Of a stretch of 64,000 nucleotides of DNA, positions 8,929-17,446 are shown piece by piece (the stretch's first letter is position 1; each line of letters starts with the position of its first letter). Both the position numbers and the translations under genes were made by a program. The stretch comes from Nitratireductor soli (GTDB lineage Bacteria > Pseudomonadota > Alphaproteobacteria > Rhizobiales > Rhizobiaceae). The stretch spans positions 124,001 to 188,000 of the forward strand of contig NZ_LFVY01000003.1 of the NCBI RefSeq assembly GCF_001050155.1, given 5' to 3'. The notes under the pieces were generated by a model, which was given only the letters and a program-made list of their open reading frames with translations, was not told where the DNA came from and made no database searches.

Positions 8929-9690
8929 ATGAGCGAACGCCGGCCCGCCCTTTCACCGCTCCGCGACATCGCCGCCTGCATCGGCTTCTACACGCGCCTG
9001 CCTCTGCCGGCGTTCGCCATGCCGGCGCGCGGTTTCGCCCAGGCGCAATGGGCCGCACCCATTGCCGGCCTGCTGGTCGGCGCGGCGGGTGGGCTGGTGC
9101 TTCTCGCCGCCCTGACGCTCGGCCTGCCGCCGACGATCGCCGCAGCGCTCACACTCGCCGCCACGCTGCTTGCCACCGGCGCGCTGCACGAGGACGGGCT
9201 GGCTGATCTGGCCGATGGTTTCGGAGGCGGAATGACCCGCGAGCGGAAGCTTGCCATCATGAAGGACAGCCGCATCGGCGCCTATGGCGTCGCGGCGCTG
9301 GTGCTCTCGCTCCTCCTGCGCTGGTCGGCGCTGGCCGCACTCGGCTGGGCCGCCTTTCCGGCGCTTGCCGCCGCGCACGCCGCCTCGCGCGCGCTGATGC
9401 CGGCGCTGATGCATCTTGTGCCGCCGGCGCGCGCCGATGGCGTTTCAGCGGGAGCGGGCCGGCCCAATGGGCTGACGGTCGCTGTCGCCCTGTTGATCGG
9501 CGGCTTTGCCCTGCTTTTCGCCGACCTCAGCCTGCTTCTCATTGCCGCTCCGCTGCTGGCGCTGGCGCTGTTCCTCGTCAAGCGCCTTACTGAGCGGCAG
9601 ATCGGCGGCCAGACCGGCGACGTGCTCGGTGCGCTGCAACAGGTGGCCGAAACGCTGACGCTCGTCGCCGCCACAATTCCTTTCACCTGA
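8929..9690 (+). CDS. cobV: Cobalamin synthase (adenosylcobinamide-GDP ribazoletransferase)
   Basis: 253 residues, integral inner-membrane protein with about six hydrophobic segments. It joins adenosylcobinamide-GDP and alpha-ribazole to form cobalamin. The metal/substrate motif HEDGLADLADGFGGG near residues 85-99 and the following KDSRIGAYG are diagnostic. It is called CobV in the Pseudomonas denitrificans naming and CobS in the enterobacterial naming; here it is not the CobS chelatase subunit. It sits four bases after cobB and ten before cobU, on the same strand. Confidence 0.94.
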   Translation: MSERRPALSPLRDIAACIGFYTRLPLPAFAMPARGFAQAQWAAPIAGLLVGAAGGLVLLAALTLGLPPTIAAALTLAATLLATGALHEDGLADLADGFGGGMTRERKLAIMKDSRIGAYGVAALVLSLLLRWSALAALGWAAFPALAAAHAASRALMPALMHLVPPARADGVSAGAGRPNGLTVAVALLIGGFALLFADLSLLLIAAPLLALALFLVKRLTERQIGGQTGDVLGALQQVAETLTLVAATIPFT

Positions 9691-9700
9691 AGGACGCCCC

Positions 9701-10714
9701 ATGACCGCATTCTCCACCATTGAAGACCTGCGCGCCGCCTGCCTTGCCCTGCCGGATGGCGACGCGGACGCGGCCAGAGAGGCGTCAGCCCGCCAGGCAA
9801 CGCTGACCAAGCCGCCCGGCAGCCTCGGCCGGCTCGAGGAAGCCGCCGTGCTGCTCGCCCGCTGGCAGGGCCACGCCCGGCCTCGGCTGGACAATGTCCA
9901 TGTGCTGGTCTTTGCCGGCTCACATGGCGTGACCGCGCGCGGCGTCTCGGCCTTCCCCGCCGAGGTGACGGCGCAGATGGTGGCGAATTTTTCCGCCGGC
10001 GGTGCGGCCATCAACCAGTTGGCCGCACAGGCCGGCGCGACGCTGACCGTCACCCCGCTCGACATCGACCGCCCGACCGAGGATTTCACCCAGGCGCCGG
10101 CGATGAGCGAGCGCGATTTCCTCGCCGCTGTCCAGGCCGGCCATGACGCCGTTCCGGCTAACGCCGATCTCGTCGCGCTGGGCGAGATGGGCATCGGCAA
10201 CACAACGGCGGCGGCAGCCGTCGCCGCCGGCCTGTTCGGCGGCCAGGGCGCGGACTGGGTCGGGCGTGGCACCGGCGTCGACGATGCAGGCCTTGCCCGC
10301 AAGGCCGGCGTGGTGGACACCGCGCTTTCCCGGCACGCGGCGATCCTCGCCGATCCGCTCGCCACGCTGCGCTGCCTGGGCGGGCGCGAGCTGGCGGCCA
10401 TGTTCGGCGCGGCCCTCGCCGCACGGCAGAGACGCATCCCCGTCCTGCTCGACGGTTTCGTCTGCGGCGCGGCGGTGGCACCCCTCGCCCGGCTGAGCGA
10501 AATCGGCTTGGCGCACGCCATTGCAGGCCATGTCTCGGCCGAACCCGGCCACCGCAAGCTGCTTGCAGCCCTTGATCTGGCGCCCTTGCTCGACCTCGAC
10601 ATGCGGCTTGGCGAAGCCTCCGGCGCCTGCCTGGCGATCAACATCCTGCGCGGCGCGCTCGCCTGTCACAATGACATGGCGACCTTCGCCGAAGCCGGCG
10701 TCTCGGACGGCTAG
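9701..10714 (+). CDS. cobU: Nicotinate-nucleotide--dimethylbenzimidazole phosphoribosyltransferase
   Basis: 337 residues. It makes alpha-ribazole phosphate from dimethylbenzimidazole and nicotinate mononucleotide, supplying the lower ligand of B12. Conserved blocks include TKPPGSLGRLEE, FAGSHGVTARGVSAFP, FSAGGAAINQLA and GEMGIGNTTAAAA. It is CobU in P. denitrificans naming (CobT in enterobacteria). RBS-like AAGGA lies before ATG 9701. Together with cobV it supplies the last assembly steps of the operon. Confidence 0.95.
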   Translation: MTAFSTIEDLRAACLALPDGDADAAREASARQATLTKPPGSLGRLEEAAVLLARWQGHARPRLDNVHVLVFAGSHGVTARGVSAFPAEVTAQMVANFSAGGAAINQLAAQAGATLTVTPLDIDRPTEDFTQAPAMSERDFLAAVQAGHDAVPANADLVALGEMGIGNTTAAAAVAAGLFGGQGADWVGRGTGVDDAGLARKAGVVDTALSRHAAILADPLATLRCLGGRELAAMFGAALAARQRRIPVLLDGFVCGAAVAPLARLSEIGLAHAIAGHVSAEPGHRKLLAALDLAPLLDLDMRLGEASGACLAINILRGALACHNDMATFAEAGVSDG

Positions 10715-10718
10715 GCGG

Positions 10719-11477
10719 ATGCGCACGCTTTCGGTCATCGGCATCGGCGCCGGCAATCCCGAGCACATGACGGTGCAGGGTATCAACGCGCTGAACCGCG
10801 CCAACGTGATCCTGATCCCGCGCAAGGGCGAGGCCAAGGAAGACCTGGCCGACCTGCGCCGCGCCATCTGCGAGCGCTTCCTCGGCAACAAGAACACGCG
10901 CATCGTCGAGTTCGACCTGCCGGTGCGCGATGCGGACGACCCGTCCTACCGCAATGGCGTCGACGACTGGCATGCGGCCATCGCCCGCCTTTACGCCCGG
11001 CTGCTGGCCGAACACACGGGGGACGACGGCCACGCCGCCTTTCTCGTCTGGGGCGACCCGTCGCTGTATGACAGCACATTGCGCATCATCGAGCGGCTGC
11101 GGGCGGACACGGGCGTCGCCTTCGCGCTCGATGTCGTGCCCGGCATCACCAGCCTGCAGGCGCTGGCGGCGAGCCATAAAATGCCGGTCAACACGATCGG
11201 CGGGGCGATCCACATCACCACCGGCCGCCGCCTGCGCGCCGAGGGCTTTCCCGACAACGCCGATACGGCGCTCGTCATGCTCGACGGCGGTTGCGCCTTC
11301 GGCGTGCTGCCCGGCGATGCCTACGACATCTTCTGGGGCGCCTACCTCGGCACGGCGGACGAGATCGTCATCGCCGGCCGGCTCGCTGATGTGGCGGACG
11401 AGATCGTCGAGACCCGCGCCAAGGCGCGCAGCGCCAGGGGCTGGATCATGGACACTTATCTGCTGCGGCGGCGCTAG
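10719..11477 (+). CDS. cobF: CobF precorrin-6A synthase (deacetylating)
   Basis: 252 residues, tetrapyrrole methylase fold. CobF methylates C-1 of precorrin-5 and removes the acetyl group, giving precorrin-6A. It exists only in the aerobic pathway, so with cobG it confirms the route. It shows GIGAGNPEHMTVQG at the N-terminus, VWGDPSLYDST near residue 112 and VPGITSLQALAASHKMP. The start at 10719 lies five bases after the cobU stop, with GGCGG upstream. It is the last gene of the cob run; a RIME-like repeat follows. Confidence 0.95.
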   Translation: MRTLSVIGIGAGNPEHMTVQGINALNRANVILIPRKGEAKEDLADLRRAICERFLGNKNTRIVEFDLPVRDADDPSYRNGVDDWHAAIARLYARLLAEHTGDDGHAAFLVWGDPSLYDSTLRIIERLRADTGVAFALDVVPGITSLQALAASHKMPVNTIGGAIHITTGRRLRAEGFPDNADTALVMLDGGCAFGVLPGDAYDIFWGAYLGTADEIVIAGRLADVADEIVETRAKARSARGWIMDTYLLRRR

Positions 11478-11497
11478 ATTCTCGCAGACTTGGTCGG

Positions 11498-11617
11498 CGC
11501 CCGCCCCTCACGCTTACCCTCTCCCCGCAAGCGGGGAGAGGGAGGCATAGACGTTGCGGCCAACCTCCTTCTCCCCGTGTGCATGGGGAGAAGGTCCCGG
11601 CAGGGGGATGCGGGGCG
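11498..11617. repeat. RIME-like paired-palindrome repeat, copy 1
   Basis: Two strong hairpins about 30 bases apart: CCCTCTCCCCGC/GCGGGGAGAGGG and CCTTCTCCCC/GGGGAGAAGG. They are flanked by CGCCCGCCCCTCA and GATGCGGGGCG ends. The same element occurs inverted at 23399-23516. It lies between the convergent ends of cobF and the flavin reductase-like gene, so it can act as a bidirectional transcription end or mRNA 3' block. It belongs to the palindromic intergenic mosaic elements frequent in rhizobia. Confidence 0.85.
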
Positions 11618-11640
11618 ATCCACCCTGAACTGAAAACACT

Positions 11641-12294
11641 CTAAACCTTCTCGCCAAGCTTCGTCTGCGCGGCCTGCCATTCGGCATAGGTTGGCCGGTC
11701 GATCTGGAAAGTGTCCTGCGAGCGCGCATACCAGCCGCGCCCGTGCATGCGGGCGATCAGGCCGAGCGCCGGCGTGTCGATGTGGCCGCGGTTCGCGTCG
11801 AGCACGAATTCGTCGGCGACGCGGATCTCCACAACGCGGCCGACCACCAGCGCCTGGTGCGGGCCGGTGACCAGCACGGTGTGGCTGACGCATTCGAAGG
11901 ACACCGGCGCCTCGGCGATGTGCGGCGGCGCGACGCGCGCGGAGGCGAGCGGCGTCAGCCCGGCGCAGTCAAGCTCGCTGACATCGCTCGGCGCGTCCAT
12001 CGAGGTGATGTTCATGCGCCCGGCCAGCCGCTCCGGCACCAGATTGACGACGAATTCGCCACCGGCGACGATGTTGCGCGACGTGTCCTTGAAGCCGCGC
12101 TTGTCATCCGCCATCACGCCGATGGCGACGGTCGGCGGCTTGTGCCCCATGACGTTGAAGAAGCTGTAGGGTGCGGCGTTGACCACGCCAGCGGCCGAAA
12201 GGCTGGTCACCCAGGCGATGGGGCGCGGCGTCACCGTCGCCGTCATCAGCTTGTAGCCAATCTGCGGGTCGAGTTCGTCGAGCGTGAAGCGCAT
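11641..12294 (-). CDS. Flavin reductase-like, FMN-binding split-barrel protein
   Basis: 217 residues. The sequence fits the flavin reductase-like domain family: RPIAWVTSLSAAGVVNAAPYS at residues 24-44 and FVVNLVPERLA, which line the FMN site. Such proteins supply reduced flavin to two-component monooxygenases or act as small oxidoreductases. It is the last gene of the minus-strand aromatic operon (gentisate dioxygenase to here), nine bases after the nitrilase stop. No partner oxygenase component is seen in the window, so its physiological partner is unknown. Confidence 0.8.
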   Translation of the reverse strand: MRFTLDELDPQIGYKLMTATVTPRPIAWVTSLSAAGVVNAAPYSFFNVMGHKPPTVAIGVMADDKRGFKDTSRNIVAGGEFVVNLVPERLAGRMNITSMDAPSDVSELDCAGLTPLASARVAPPHIAEAPVSFECVSHTVLVTGPHQALVVGRVVEIRVADEFVLDANRGHIDTPALGLIARMHGRGWYARSQDTFQIDRPTYAEWQAAQTKLGEKV

Positions 12295-12303
12295 GGCCTT
12301 GCA

Positions 12304-13245
12304 CTACGCGCTCTTGCCGCTGATGGCGGATACGGCGCGCTTGGGCCGGTCGTCCACCGTGAGCTGGAACACGTCGGGCCGCGCATAGTGGCCGGTCACG
12401 TCGAAATCATATTTGCCGCGCGCCACGCTGCCCATGTCGATCTCGGCATAGAGCAGCGCCTCGCCGTCGAAATCCGGCCCCGCCAGCACGCGGCCGAGCG
12501 GATCGACGATGGCGCTGCCGCCGCGCATCAAAACGGTCGCCGGATCGTCGCCCAGTGCGCATTCATGGTCGTCAGGATAGGCGGCGCGGGTGATGTGCTG
12601 GCAGGCCGTCAGCACGAAGCAGCGCCCTTCCAGCGCAATGTGGCGCATGGTCGGCAGCCAGGTGTCGCGGTCGTCGGCGGTCGGCGCGCAATAAAGGCTG
12701 ATGCCCTGGCTGTACATGTGCATGCGCAGCATCGGCATGTAGTTTTCCCAGCAGATCACCGCGCCGATGCGGCCAAGCGGCGTCTCGAAGACCGGCATGG
12801 TCGAGCCGTCGCCAAAGCCCCAGATCAGCCGCTCGCCGGCGGTCGGCATCAGCTTGCGGTGCTTGCCGACAAGCCCTTGCTCGCCATCGAAGAACAGCAC
12901 CGTGCAATAGAGCGTGCCGCCGTCGCGCTCGATGCAGCCCATGACGGCGAAGATGCCGGTCTCGGCGGTGGCTTCGGCAATCAGCGCCACCTCGTCGCCG
13001 TCGAGATCGATGGCGCGTTCGTAATAGGCCTTGAAGGCTTCGCGCCCCTCCGGCTTGCGCATGCCGATCGGCGCGCCGAAGGACGCGCCCTTCGGGTAGC
13101 CGCCGAGGAAGGCTTCGGGAAAGACGATCAGCCTGGCGCCCTCGCCCGCCGCCTCACGGATCATCGCCGCCGCCTTTTCAGCCGAGGCGAGCGGATCGAC
13201 GGGGTTGGATGCGGCCTGGGCAACGGCTGCCTTGAACGGTTTCAT
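12304..13245 (-). CDS. Nitrilase-family carbon-nitrogen hydrolase
   Basis: 313 residues from ATG 13245. The catalytic triad of the nitrilase superfamily is visible: Glu in IVFPEAFLGGYPKG, Lys in GKHRKLMPT, Cys in AVICWENYMP. The CWEN form, with GGYPKG after the glutamate, is typical of true nitrilases (branch 1) rather than amidases, so hydrolysis of an organic nitrile to acid plus ammonia is likely. The start overlaps the stop of the alpha/beta hydrolase (ATGA). In an aromatic catabolic operon it may turn an arylnitrile or arylacetonitrile into the acid; that substrate is inference. Confidence 0.88.
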   Translation of the reverse strand: MKPFKAAVAQAASNPVDPLASAEKAAAMIREAAGEGARLIVFPEAFLGGYPKGASFGAPIGMRKPEGREAFKAYYERAIDLDGDEVALIAEATAETGIFAVMGCIERDGGTLYCTVLFFDGEQGLVGKHRKLMPTAGERLIWGFGDGSTMPVFETPLGRIGAVICWENYMPMLRMHMYSQGISLYCAPTADDRDTWLPTMRHIALEGRCFVLTACQHITRAAYPDDHECALGDDPATVLMRGGSAIVDPLGRVLAGPDFDGEALLYAEIDMGSVARGKYDFDVTGHYARPDVFQLTVDDRPKRAVSAISGKSA

Positions 13246-14126
13246 GCGGCTTCTCCTGCGACGGGGCTGGCGATGGATGCGCGCACGGCCTTGGCCAGAG
13301 CGCCTTGCGGCTCGGTCAGGCTCAGCGCGATGTCGAAATGATTGTGCGCCGGCATGTCGATGCTCTGCACGGCATGACCGGCGGCGTTCCAGGCGTCCGC
13401 ATAATCGCGGGTCTGGCGGATGAATTCGCTGGTCTCCAGCCCGCCGACGGAGGCGATCAACCGCGCCTCGCTGCGCTCGGGGATCAATCGCATGGGCGAG
13501 TTCCCGGCAATCGATTGTTTGGTGAAACGCATCCAGCCATCCACCTGCGTATGCTGCAACGGCTCCAGTTCGTAAAGCCCGCTCAGCGCCAGAACGGTGC
13601 CGAGGATATTGTCCGGAAGACCGAAGCGCTCGGTCCAGCCGCCGGCAAGCAGCATGCCAACGAGATGACCGCCGGCCGACGAGCCGCCGACATGAATCCT
13701 GTCGGTCCTGATGCCATGGGCGAAGCCATTGTGCTTCAGCCAAGCCACCGCGCTGCGCACCTGGCGGACCATCTCGGCGATATCCGCCTGCGGCGCCAGC
13801 GTGTAGTTCATCACGGCCACGGAGACGCCGTGCGGCACGAGCCCGCCGGCGGCAAAGGCGTTGTCCTCCTTCGAGCCGCCGCGCCAATAGCCGCCATGCA
13901 CCCACAGGAAGACCGGGCAGTCCTTGCCCGCCGGATAAAGGTCGAGCATCTCGCCGCTTTGCGGATCGTAGACGATGTCCTTGACGACGCGATGCGTGCG
14001 TTGGACGCGGGCGCTCTCGGCCACGTAGCGCGCATGTTCGTCGTCATAGGAAGCGACGCTTTCGCGCGCGTTGTATTCGCGCTCCAGCGTGGCCTGCTCC
14101 ATGTTCCTGTAGAGCGTGTCGGCCAT
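13242..14126 (-). CDS. Alpha/beta hydrolase, kynurenine formamidase-like
   Basis: 294 residues from ATG 14126. It has the oxyanion-hole motif HGGYWRGGSKEDN near residues 83-95, characteristic of the arylformamidase/kynurenine-formamidase branch. The nucleophile elbow is GGSSAGGH, and the C-terminal His lies in MPAHNHFDI. It probably hydrolyses an ester or N-formyl/N-acyl amide of an aromatic compound. It starts six bases after the LivF stop and overlaps the nitrilase start, so it is in the operon. No tryptophan-pathway genes are nearby, so kynurenine is not a strong substrate candidate. Confidence 0.8.
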   Translation of the reverse strand: MADTLYRNMEQATLEREYNARESVASYDDEHARYVAESARVQRTHRVVKDIVYDPQSGEMLDLYPAGKDCPVFLWVHGGYWRGGSKEDNAFAAGGLVPHGVSVAVMNYTLAPQADIAEMVRQVRSAVAWLKHNGFAHGIRTDRIHVGGSSAGGHLVGMLLAGGWTERFGLPDNILGTVLALSGLYELEPLQHTQVDGWMRFTKQSIAGNSPMRLIPERSEARLIASVGGLETSEFIRQTRDYADAWNAAGHAVQSIDMPAHNHFDIALSLTEPQGALAKAVRASIASPVAGEAA

Positions 14127-14131
14127 TGCCC

Positions 14132-14830
14132 TCAGACCCCCAGATAGCGATGCGCGAGATCGGCGTTCGCCGCCAGTTCCTGCGGCGTGCCCTGCCACAC
14201 CACCTTGCCCTTCTCGACGATGTGATGGCGGTCGACCAGCGGCGCCATCTCCTTCAGATTCTTGTCGACGACGAGGATCGACTGGCCACGTTTCTTCAAT
14301 TCGCGCAGCGTTGACCATATGTCGGCGCGGATGACCGGCGCCAGCCCCTCGGTTGCCTCGTCGAGGATCAGCAGCGCCGGATTGGTCAGAAGCGCCCGGC
14401 CGACCGCCAGCATCTGCTGCTCGCCACCCGAAAGCGTTGCCGCGGACTGGCCGCGCCGTTCCTGCAGGCGCGGAAAGAGTTCGAAGATGCGCTGCAGCGT
14501 CCAGCCATCCTTGCCGCCCGGCCGCGCCGTGGCAACGAGGTTTTCCTCGACGCTCAGCGACGGAAACACGCGCCGCCCCTCGGGCACCAGGCCGATGCCA
14601 CGCCGGGCGATGGCGTTGGGCTGCAGGGCGGTGATGCTGTCACCTTGCAGCACGACATCGCCGCGCCGCGCCCGCACCATGCCGAGGATCGTGTGGATGG
14701 TGGTGGTCTTGCCCATGCCGTTGCGGCCGATCAGCGAGGTCACCGACCCGCGCGGCACCTCGAACTCCATGCCGAACAGAACCTGGCTGACCCCGTAGCC
14801 CGCTTCGAGACCGGTCACCTTCAGCATCAA
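14132..14830 (-). CDS. livF: LivF-type branched-chain/aromatic ABC transporter ATPase
   Basis: 232 residues, one ABC domain. Walker A GRNGMGKTT near residues 35-43, signature LSGGEQQM, Walker B LLILDEATEG and a D-loop of LAPVI form. The YGVSQVLFGMEFEVPRG start is the LivF type. It energises uptake with LivG through the LivHM channel. The operon context (gentisate dioxygenase, FAH hydrolase, nitrilase) suggests import of an aromatic acid or nitrile rather than an amino acid. It overlaps livG by four bases. Confidence 0.93.
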   Translation of the reverse strand: MMLKVTGLEAGYGVSQVLFGMEFEVPRGSVTSLIGRNGMGKTTTIHTILGMVRARRGDVVLQGDSITALQPNAIARRGIGLVPEGRRVFPSLSVEENLVATARPGGKDGWTLQRIFELFPRLQERRGQSAATLSGGEQQMLAVGRALLTNPALLILDEATEGLAPVIRADIWSTLRELKKRGQSILVVDKNLKEMAPLVDRHHIVEKGKVVWQGTPQELAANADLAHRYLGV

Positions 14831-15570
14831 TCGTCTCCCAGATAGGCGCTGCGCACCTCGGCATCCTGCCGCACCTGATCCACCGTGCCGGTGAAGATCA
14901 CGCGGCCATAGACCAGCACGCTGACCCGGTCGGCGAGCGTGAACACCGCATCCATGTCGTGCTCGACCAGCAGCATCGGATATTGCCCCTTCAGCTCCTG
15001 CAGCAGGGTCACCATGCGGGTGGACTCCTCGGCGCCCATGCCGGCCATCGGCTCGTCCAGCACCAGCACATGCGGCTTGCGGGCCAGCGCCACGGCCAGT
15101 TCGAGCTGGCGGCGTTCGCCATGGGCGAGGTTGGCCACCTGCCGGTTCTCGCGCCCGCCGAGCCCCGCCTTGCCGATCCAGTGCAGCGCCTCGTCGCGCA
15201 GGCCGGCATCGTTGCGCGGGTTGGCGAACAGGTTGAACGAGCCGCCGCCCATGCAGTCGGGCGACAGGATCACATGTTCCAGCACGGTGAACTCCAGGCA
15301 GAGCTGCGTCGTCTGGAATGAGCGCCCGAGCCCCAGCCTGGCGCGTTTGAAGGCGGACAGCGGCGTGATATCCCGGTCCTGGAAATGCACGGTTCCCGCA
15401 TCGGAAGGCAGTTCGCCGCAGATCTGCGCGATGAGCGTCGATTTGCCGGCGCCGTTCGGCCCGATCAGCGCGTGGATTTCGCCGGCGCGCACCTCCAACG
15501 TCACGTCGTCGGTGACCTTCAGAGCGCCGAAGGACTTGCGCAGGTGCCGTAGCGAGAGGACTTCAGTCAT
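14827..15570 (-). CDS. livG: LivG-type ABC transporter ATPase
   Basis: 247 residues. Walker A GPNGAGKST near residue 37, the LivG-type signature LAHGERRQLELA in place of LSGGQ, and Walker B VLVLDEPMAGMGAEES. The C-terminus (YGRVIFTGTVDQVRQDAEV) is typical of LivG. It overlaps the livM stop by eight bases and livF by four. It should work as a heterodimer with LivF. Confidence 0.93.
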   Translation of the reverse strand: MTEVLSLRHLRKSFGALKVTDDVTLEVRAGEIHALIGPNGAGKSTLIAQICGELPSDAGTVHFQDRDITPLSAFKRARLGLGRSFQTTQLCLEFTVLEHVILSPDCMGGGSFNLFANPRNDAGLRDEALHWIGKAGLGGRENRQVANLAHGERRQLELAVALARKPHVLVLDEPMAGMGAEESTRMVTLLQELKGQYPMLLVEHDMDAVFTLADRVSVLVYGRVIFTGTVDQVRQDAEVRSAYLGDD

Positions 15571-16540
15571 GGCGGCCTCCCTTGAGGAAGCGGCCGAGCA
15601 TGCCCTGCTGGCCGAACAGGGCGATCAGCACCAGCACCGGCCCCATGACGATCATCCAGTGCTCCGTCCAGATGGTGAGGATCTGTTCAAGGCCGATGAA
15701 GGCCGCCGCCCCGGCGATGGGTCCAAGCAACGTGCCGAGCCCGCCCAGCGTGACGATGGCCATGAACTCGCCGGATTTCGCCCAGGTGGCCATGTCGGGC
15801 GTGACGAACTGCGCGTAATTGGCCCAAAGAATACCGGCCATGCCGGTGCCGACAGCCGAGATGACGAAGGCGGTCAGCCGGAACGGCAGCGGATTGACGC
15901 CGAGATTGATGGCGCGGCGCTCGCTCTGCCTGAGCCCCTGGAACACCATGCCGAAGCGCGAATTGACGATGAAGCGGCAGAACAGGACCCAGATCACCAG
16001 AATGCCGAGCGCCAGGTAGTAGAGCGACCACGGATTGTCGAGGTCGACCACGGCCATGGTGTTGCGCGTGTCCATCATCAGCCCGTCGTCGCCGCCGTAA
16101 TATTGCAGCGAGACGAGCAGGAAATAGACCATCTGGGCAAAGGCCAGCGTGATCATGATGAACTGCACGCCGCGTGTCTTCAGCGCCAGATAACCGATGA
16201 CGAGGCCAAGCAGCGCACAGGCAAGAAGCGCCAGCGGCCACAGGATGAAGGCTGAATTGCTGCCAGCCCAACCGAAGATCAGGTCGCCGGCGTTGGTGTG
16301 ATGGGCGAGGATCGCCACCATGTAGCCGCCCAGGCTGAAGAACATGGCGTGGCCGAAGCTGATCAGCGCGCCATAGCCGATGATGAGGTCGAGGCTGACC
16401 ACCGCCAGCGCGTAGATGACGATGCGGGTGAACAGCGGCAGGCCGCCATGCCAGCCCGTCTGCACGACGACGATCGGCGCGAGAATGAGCAGAACGAGCA
16501 TGATAAGCCCGGTGATCGCGAAACGGTCGGGTTTGGGCAT
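15563..16540 (-). CDS. livM: LivM-type ABC transporter permease
   Basis: 325 residues, about nine hydrophobic segments. It carries the LivM signatures LIIGYGALISFGHAMFF near residue 52 and the C-terminal GGLGTLLGPIAGAAAF. The frame is intact, unlike its partner livH. The start lies three bases downstream of the livH end, with a GGAG-like site inside livH. It forms half of the membrane channel for the operon's importer. Confidence 0.92.
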   Translation of the reverse strand: MPKPDRFAITGLIMLVLLILAPIVVVQTGWHGGLPLFTRIVIYALAVVSLDLIIGYGALISFGHAMFFSLGGYMVAILAHHTNAGDLIFGWAGSNSAFILWPLALLACALLGLVIGYLALKTRGVQFIMITLAFAQMVYFLLVSLQYYGGDDGLMMDTRNTMAVVDLDNPWSLYYLALGILVIWVLFCRFIVNSRFGMVFQGLRQSERRAINLGVNPLPFRLTAFVISAVGTGMAGILWANYAQFVTPDMATWAKSGEFMAIVTLGGLGTLLGPIAGAAAFIGLEQILTIWTEHWMIVMGPVLVLIALFGQQGMLGRFLKGGRHD

Positions 16541-16543
16541 CGG

Positions 16544-17373
16544 TCAGCTCCGCGCAGGAAAGAGGCCATAGGGCCGGACGAGAAGCACCAGCGCCATCAG
16601 CACGTAGATGCTGGCCGAGACCAGGCCCGCGCCCAGCGTGTCGGCGACGGAAAACGGCAGCAGCGAAGTCAGGATCTGCGGCACATAGGCCCGGCCCAGA
16701 CTGTCGACCATGCCGACCAGCATGGCGCCGACGAAGGCGCCGCGAATGGAGCCGACGCCGCCGATGACGATGACGACGAAGGTGGTGATCAGGATGCGCT
16801 CGCCCATGGCGATCTCGACCGCCAGAAGCGGCGCGGCCATCACGCCGGCGAGGCCGCACAGGACGGCGCCCAGACCGAACACGCTCATGTAGAGAAGCCG
16901 CATGTTGACGCCGAGCGCATCGACCATCTGCCGGTCGTCGGCGCCAGGCGCATCAGAGGATAGGCCAGCCCCGGCAGCAGCGTCACCGAGCCCTGCAGGA
17001 AATCGGGGATGTTCATGAAGATCGGCGCGCGGCCGACGATCAGCGTCACCGCTTCGTTGGTGAACAGGATCAGGCCGAGCGTCGCCAGCACCTGGTAGAG
17101 ATGGTCGCGCCCGTAGAGCCAGCGCACCACCACCGTCTCTACCAGCAGGCCGTAAATGCCGGCCCCGGCCATCGCCGCCAGAACGCCGAGCATGAAGGAG
17201 CCGGTCGCGGCGATGGTCAGCGCGCCGCAATAGGCGCCGACCATGTAGAAGGTGCCATGGGTGAGGTTGATCACGCCCATGATGCCGAAGACGAGCGTCA
17301 GGCCCGAGGCAAGCAGGAAGAGGAACGCGCCATATTGCAGGCCGTTCAGAAGCTGTTCGATGAAGAGAATCAT
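16544..17373 (-). pseudogene. livH: livH permease gene with internal deletion and frameshift
   Basis: The frame opens at ATG 17373 with an intact LivH N-terminus (LLNGLQYGAFLFLLASG, INLTHGTFYMVGAY) and runs to about 16945 (LPGLAYPLMRLA). It then leaves the LivH frame. From GADDRQMVDALGVNM the family sequence continues in another frame to 16544, ending LVRPYGLFPARS. Normal LivH has roughly 30 residues, including a membrane segment, between these parts; they are missing here. The total, 830 bases, is not a multiple of three. The deletion ends look like a join between two short CTGATGCGC/TGGCG tracts. Neighbouring transporter genes are intact, so this importer has probably lost its partner permease. 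Confidence 0.85.
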
Positions 17374-17410
17374 GGCGCTCCGATGCTCGCCCTTCAGGAA
17401 TGTCGAAGGC

Positions 17411-17439
17411 CGCCCGGCCCGCGTGAGGCAGGCCGGGCG
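17411..17439 (-). promoter_or_regulatory. Intercistronic hairpin between binding-protein gene and livH
   Basis: A perfect 9-bp stem, CGCCCGGCC/GGCCGGGCG, with an 11-base loop. It lies between the stop of the binding-protein gene (17447) and livH (17373). There is no T-run, so it is more likely an mRNA 3'-stabilising or attenuating structure that keeps binding-protein expression above permease expression. Confidence 0.65.
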
Positions 17440-17446
17440 AAACCGG

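Noticed and set aside
11498-11617. Short repeated hairpins that could suggest a CRISPR array
   Set aside because: There are only two hairpins with related but unequal arms and no regular spacers, and the same unit occurs inverted elsewhere; no cas gene is present.
11743-13341. 532-codon plus-strand frame opposite the nitrilase and flavin reductase-like genes
   Set aside because: Antisense shadow: the minus-strand proteins have complete family motifs and good ribosome sites, the plus frame has neither.
16544-17373. livH defect explained by a one-base sequencing error
   Set aside because: Beside the frame change about 30 codons of the family core are missing, which a single-base error cannot explain; resequencing would still be decisive.
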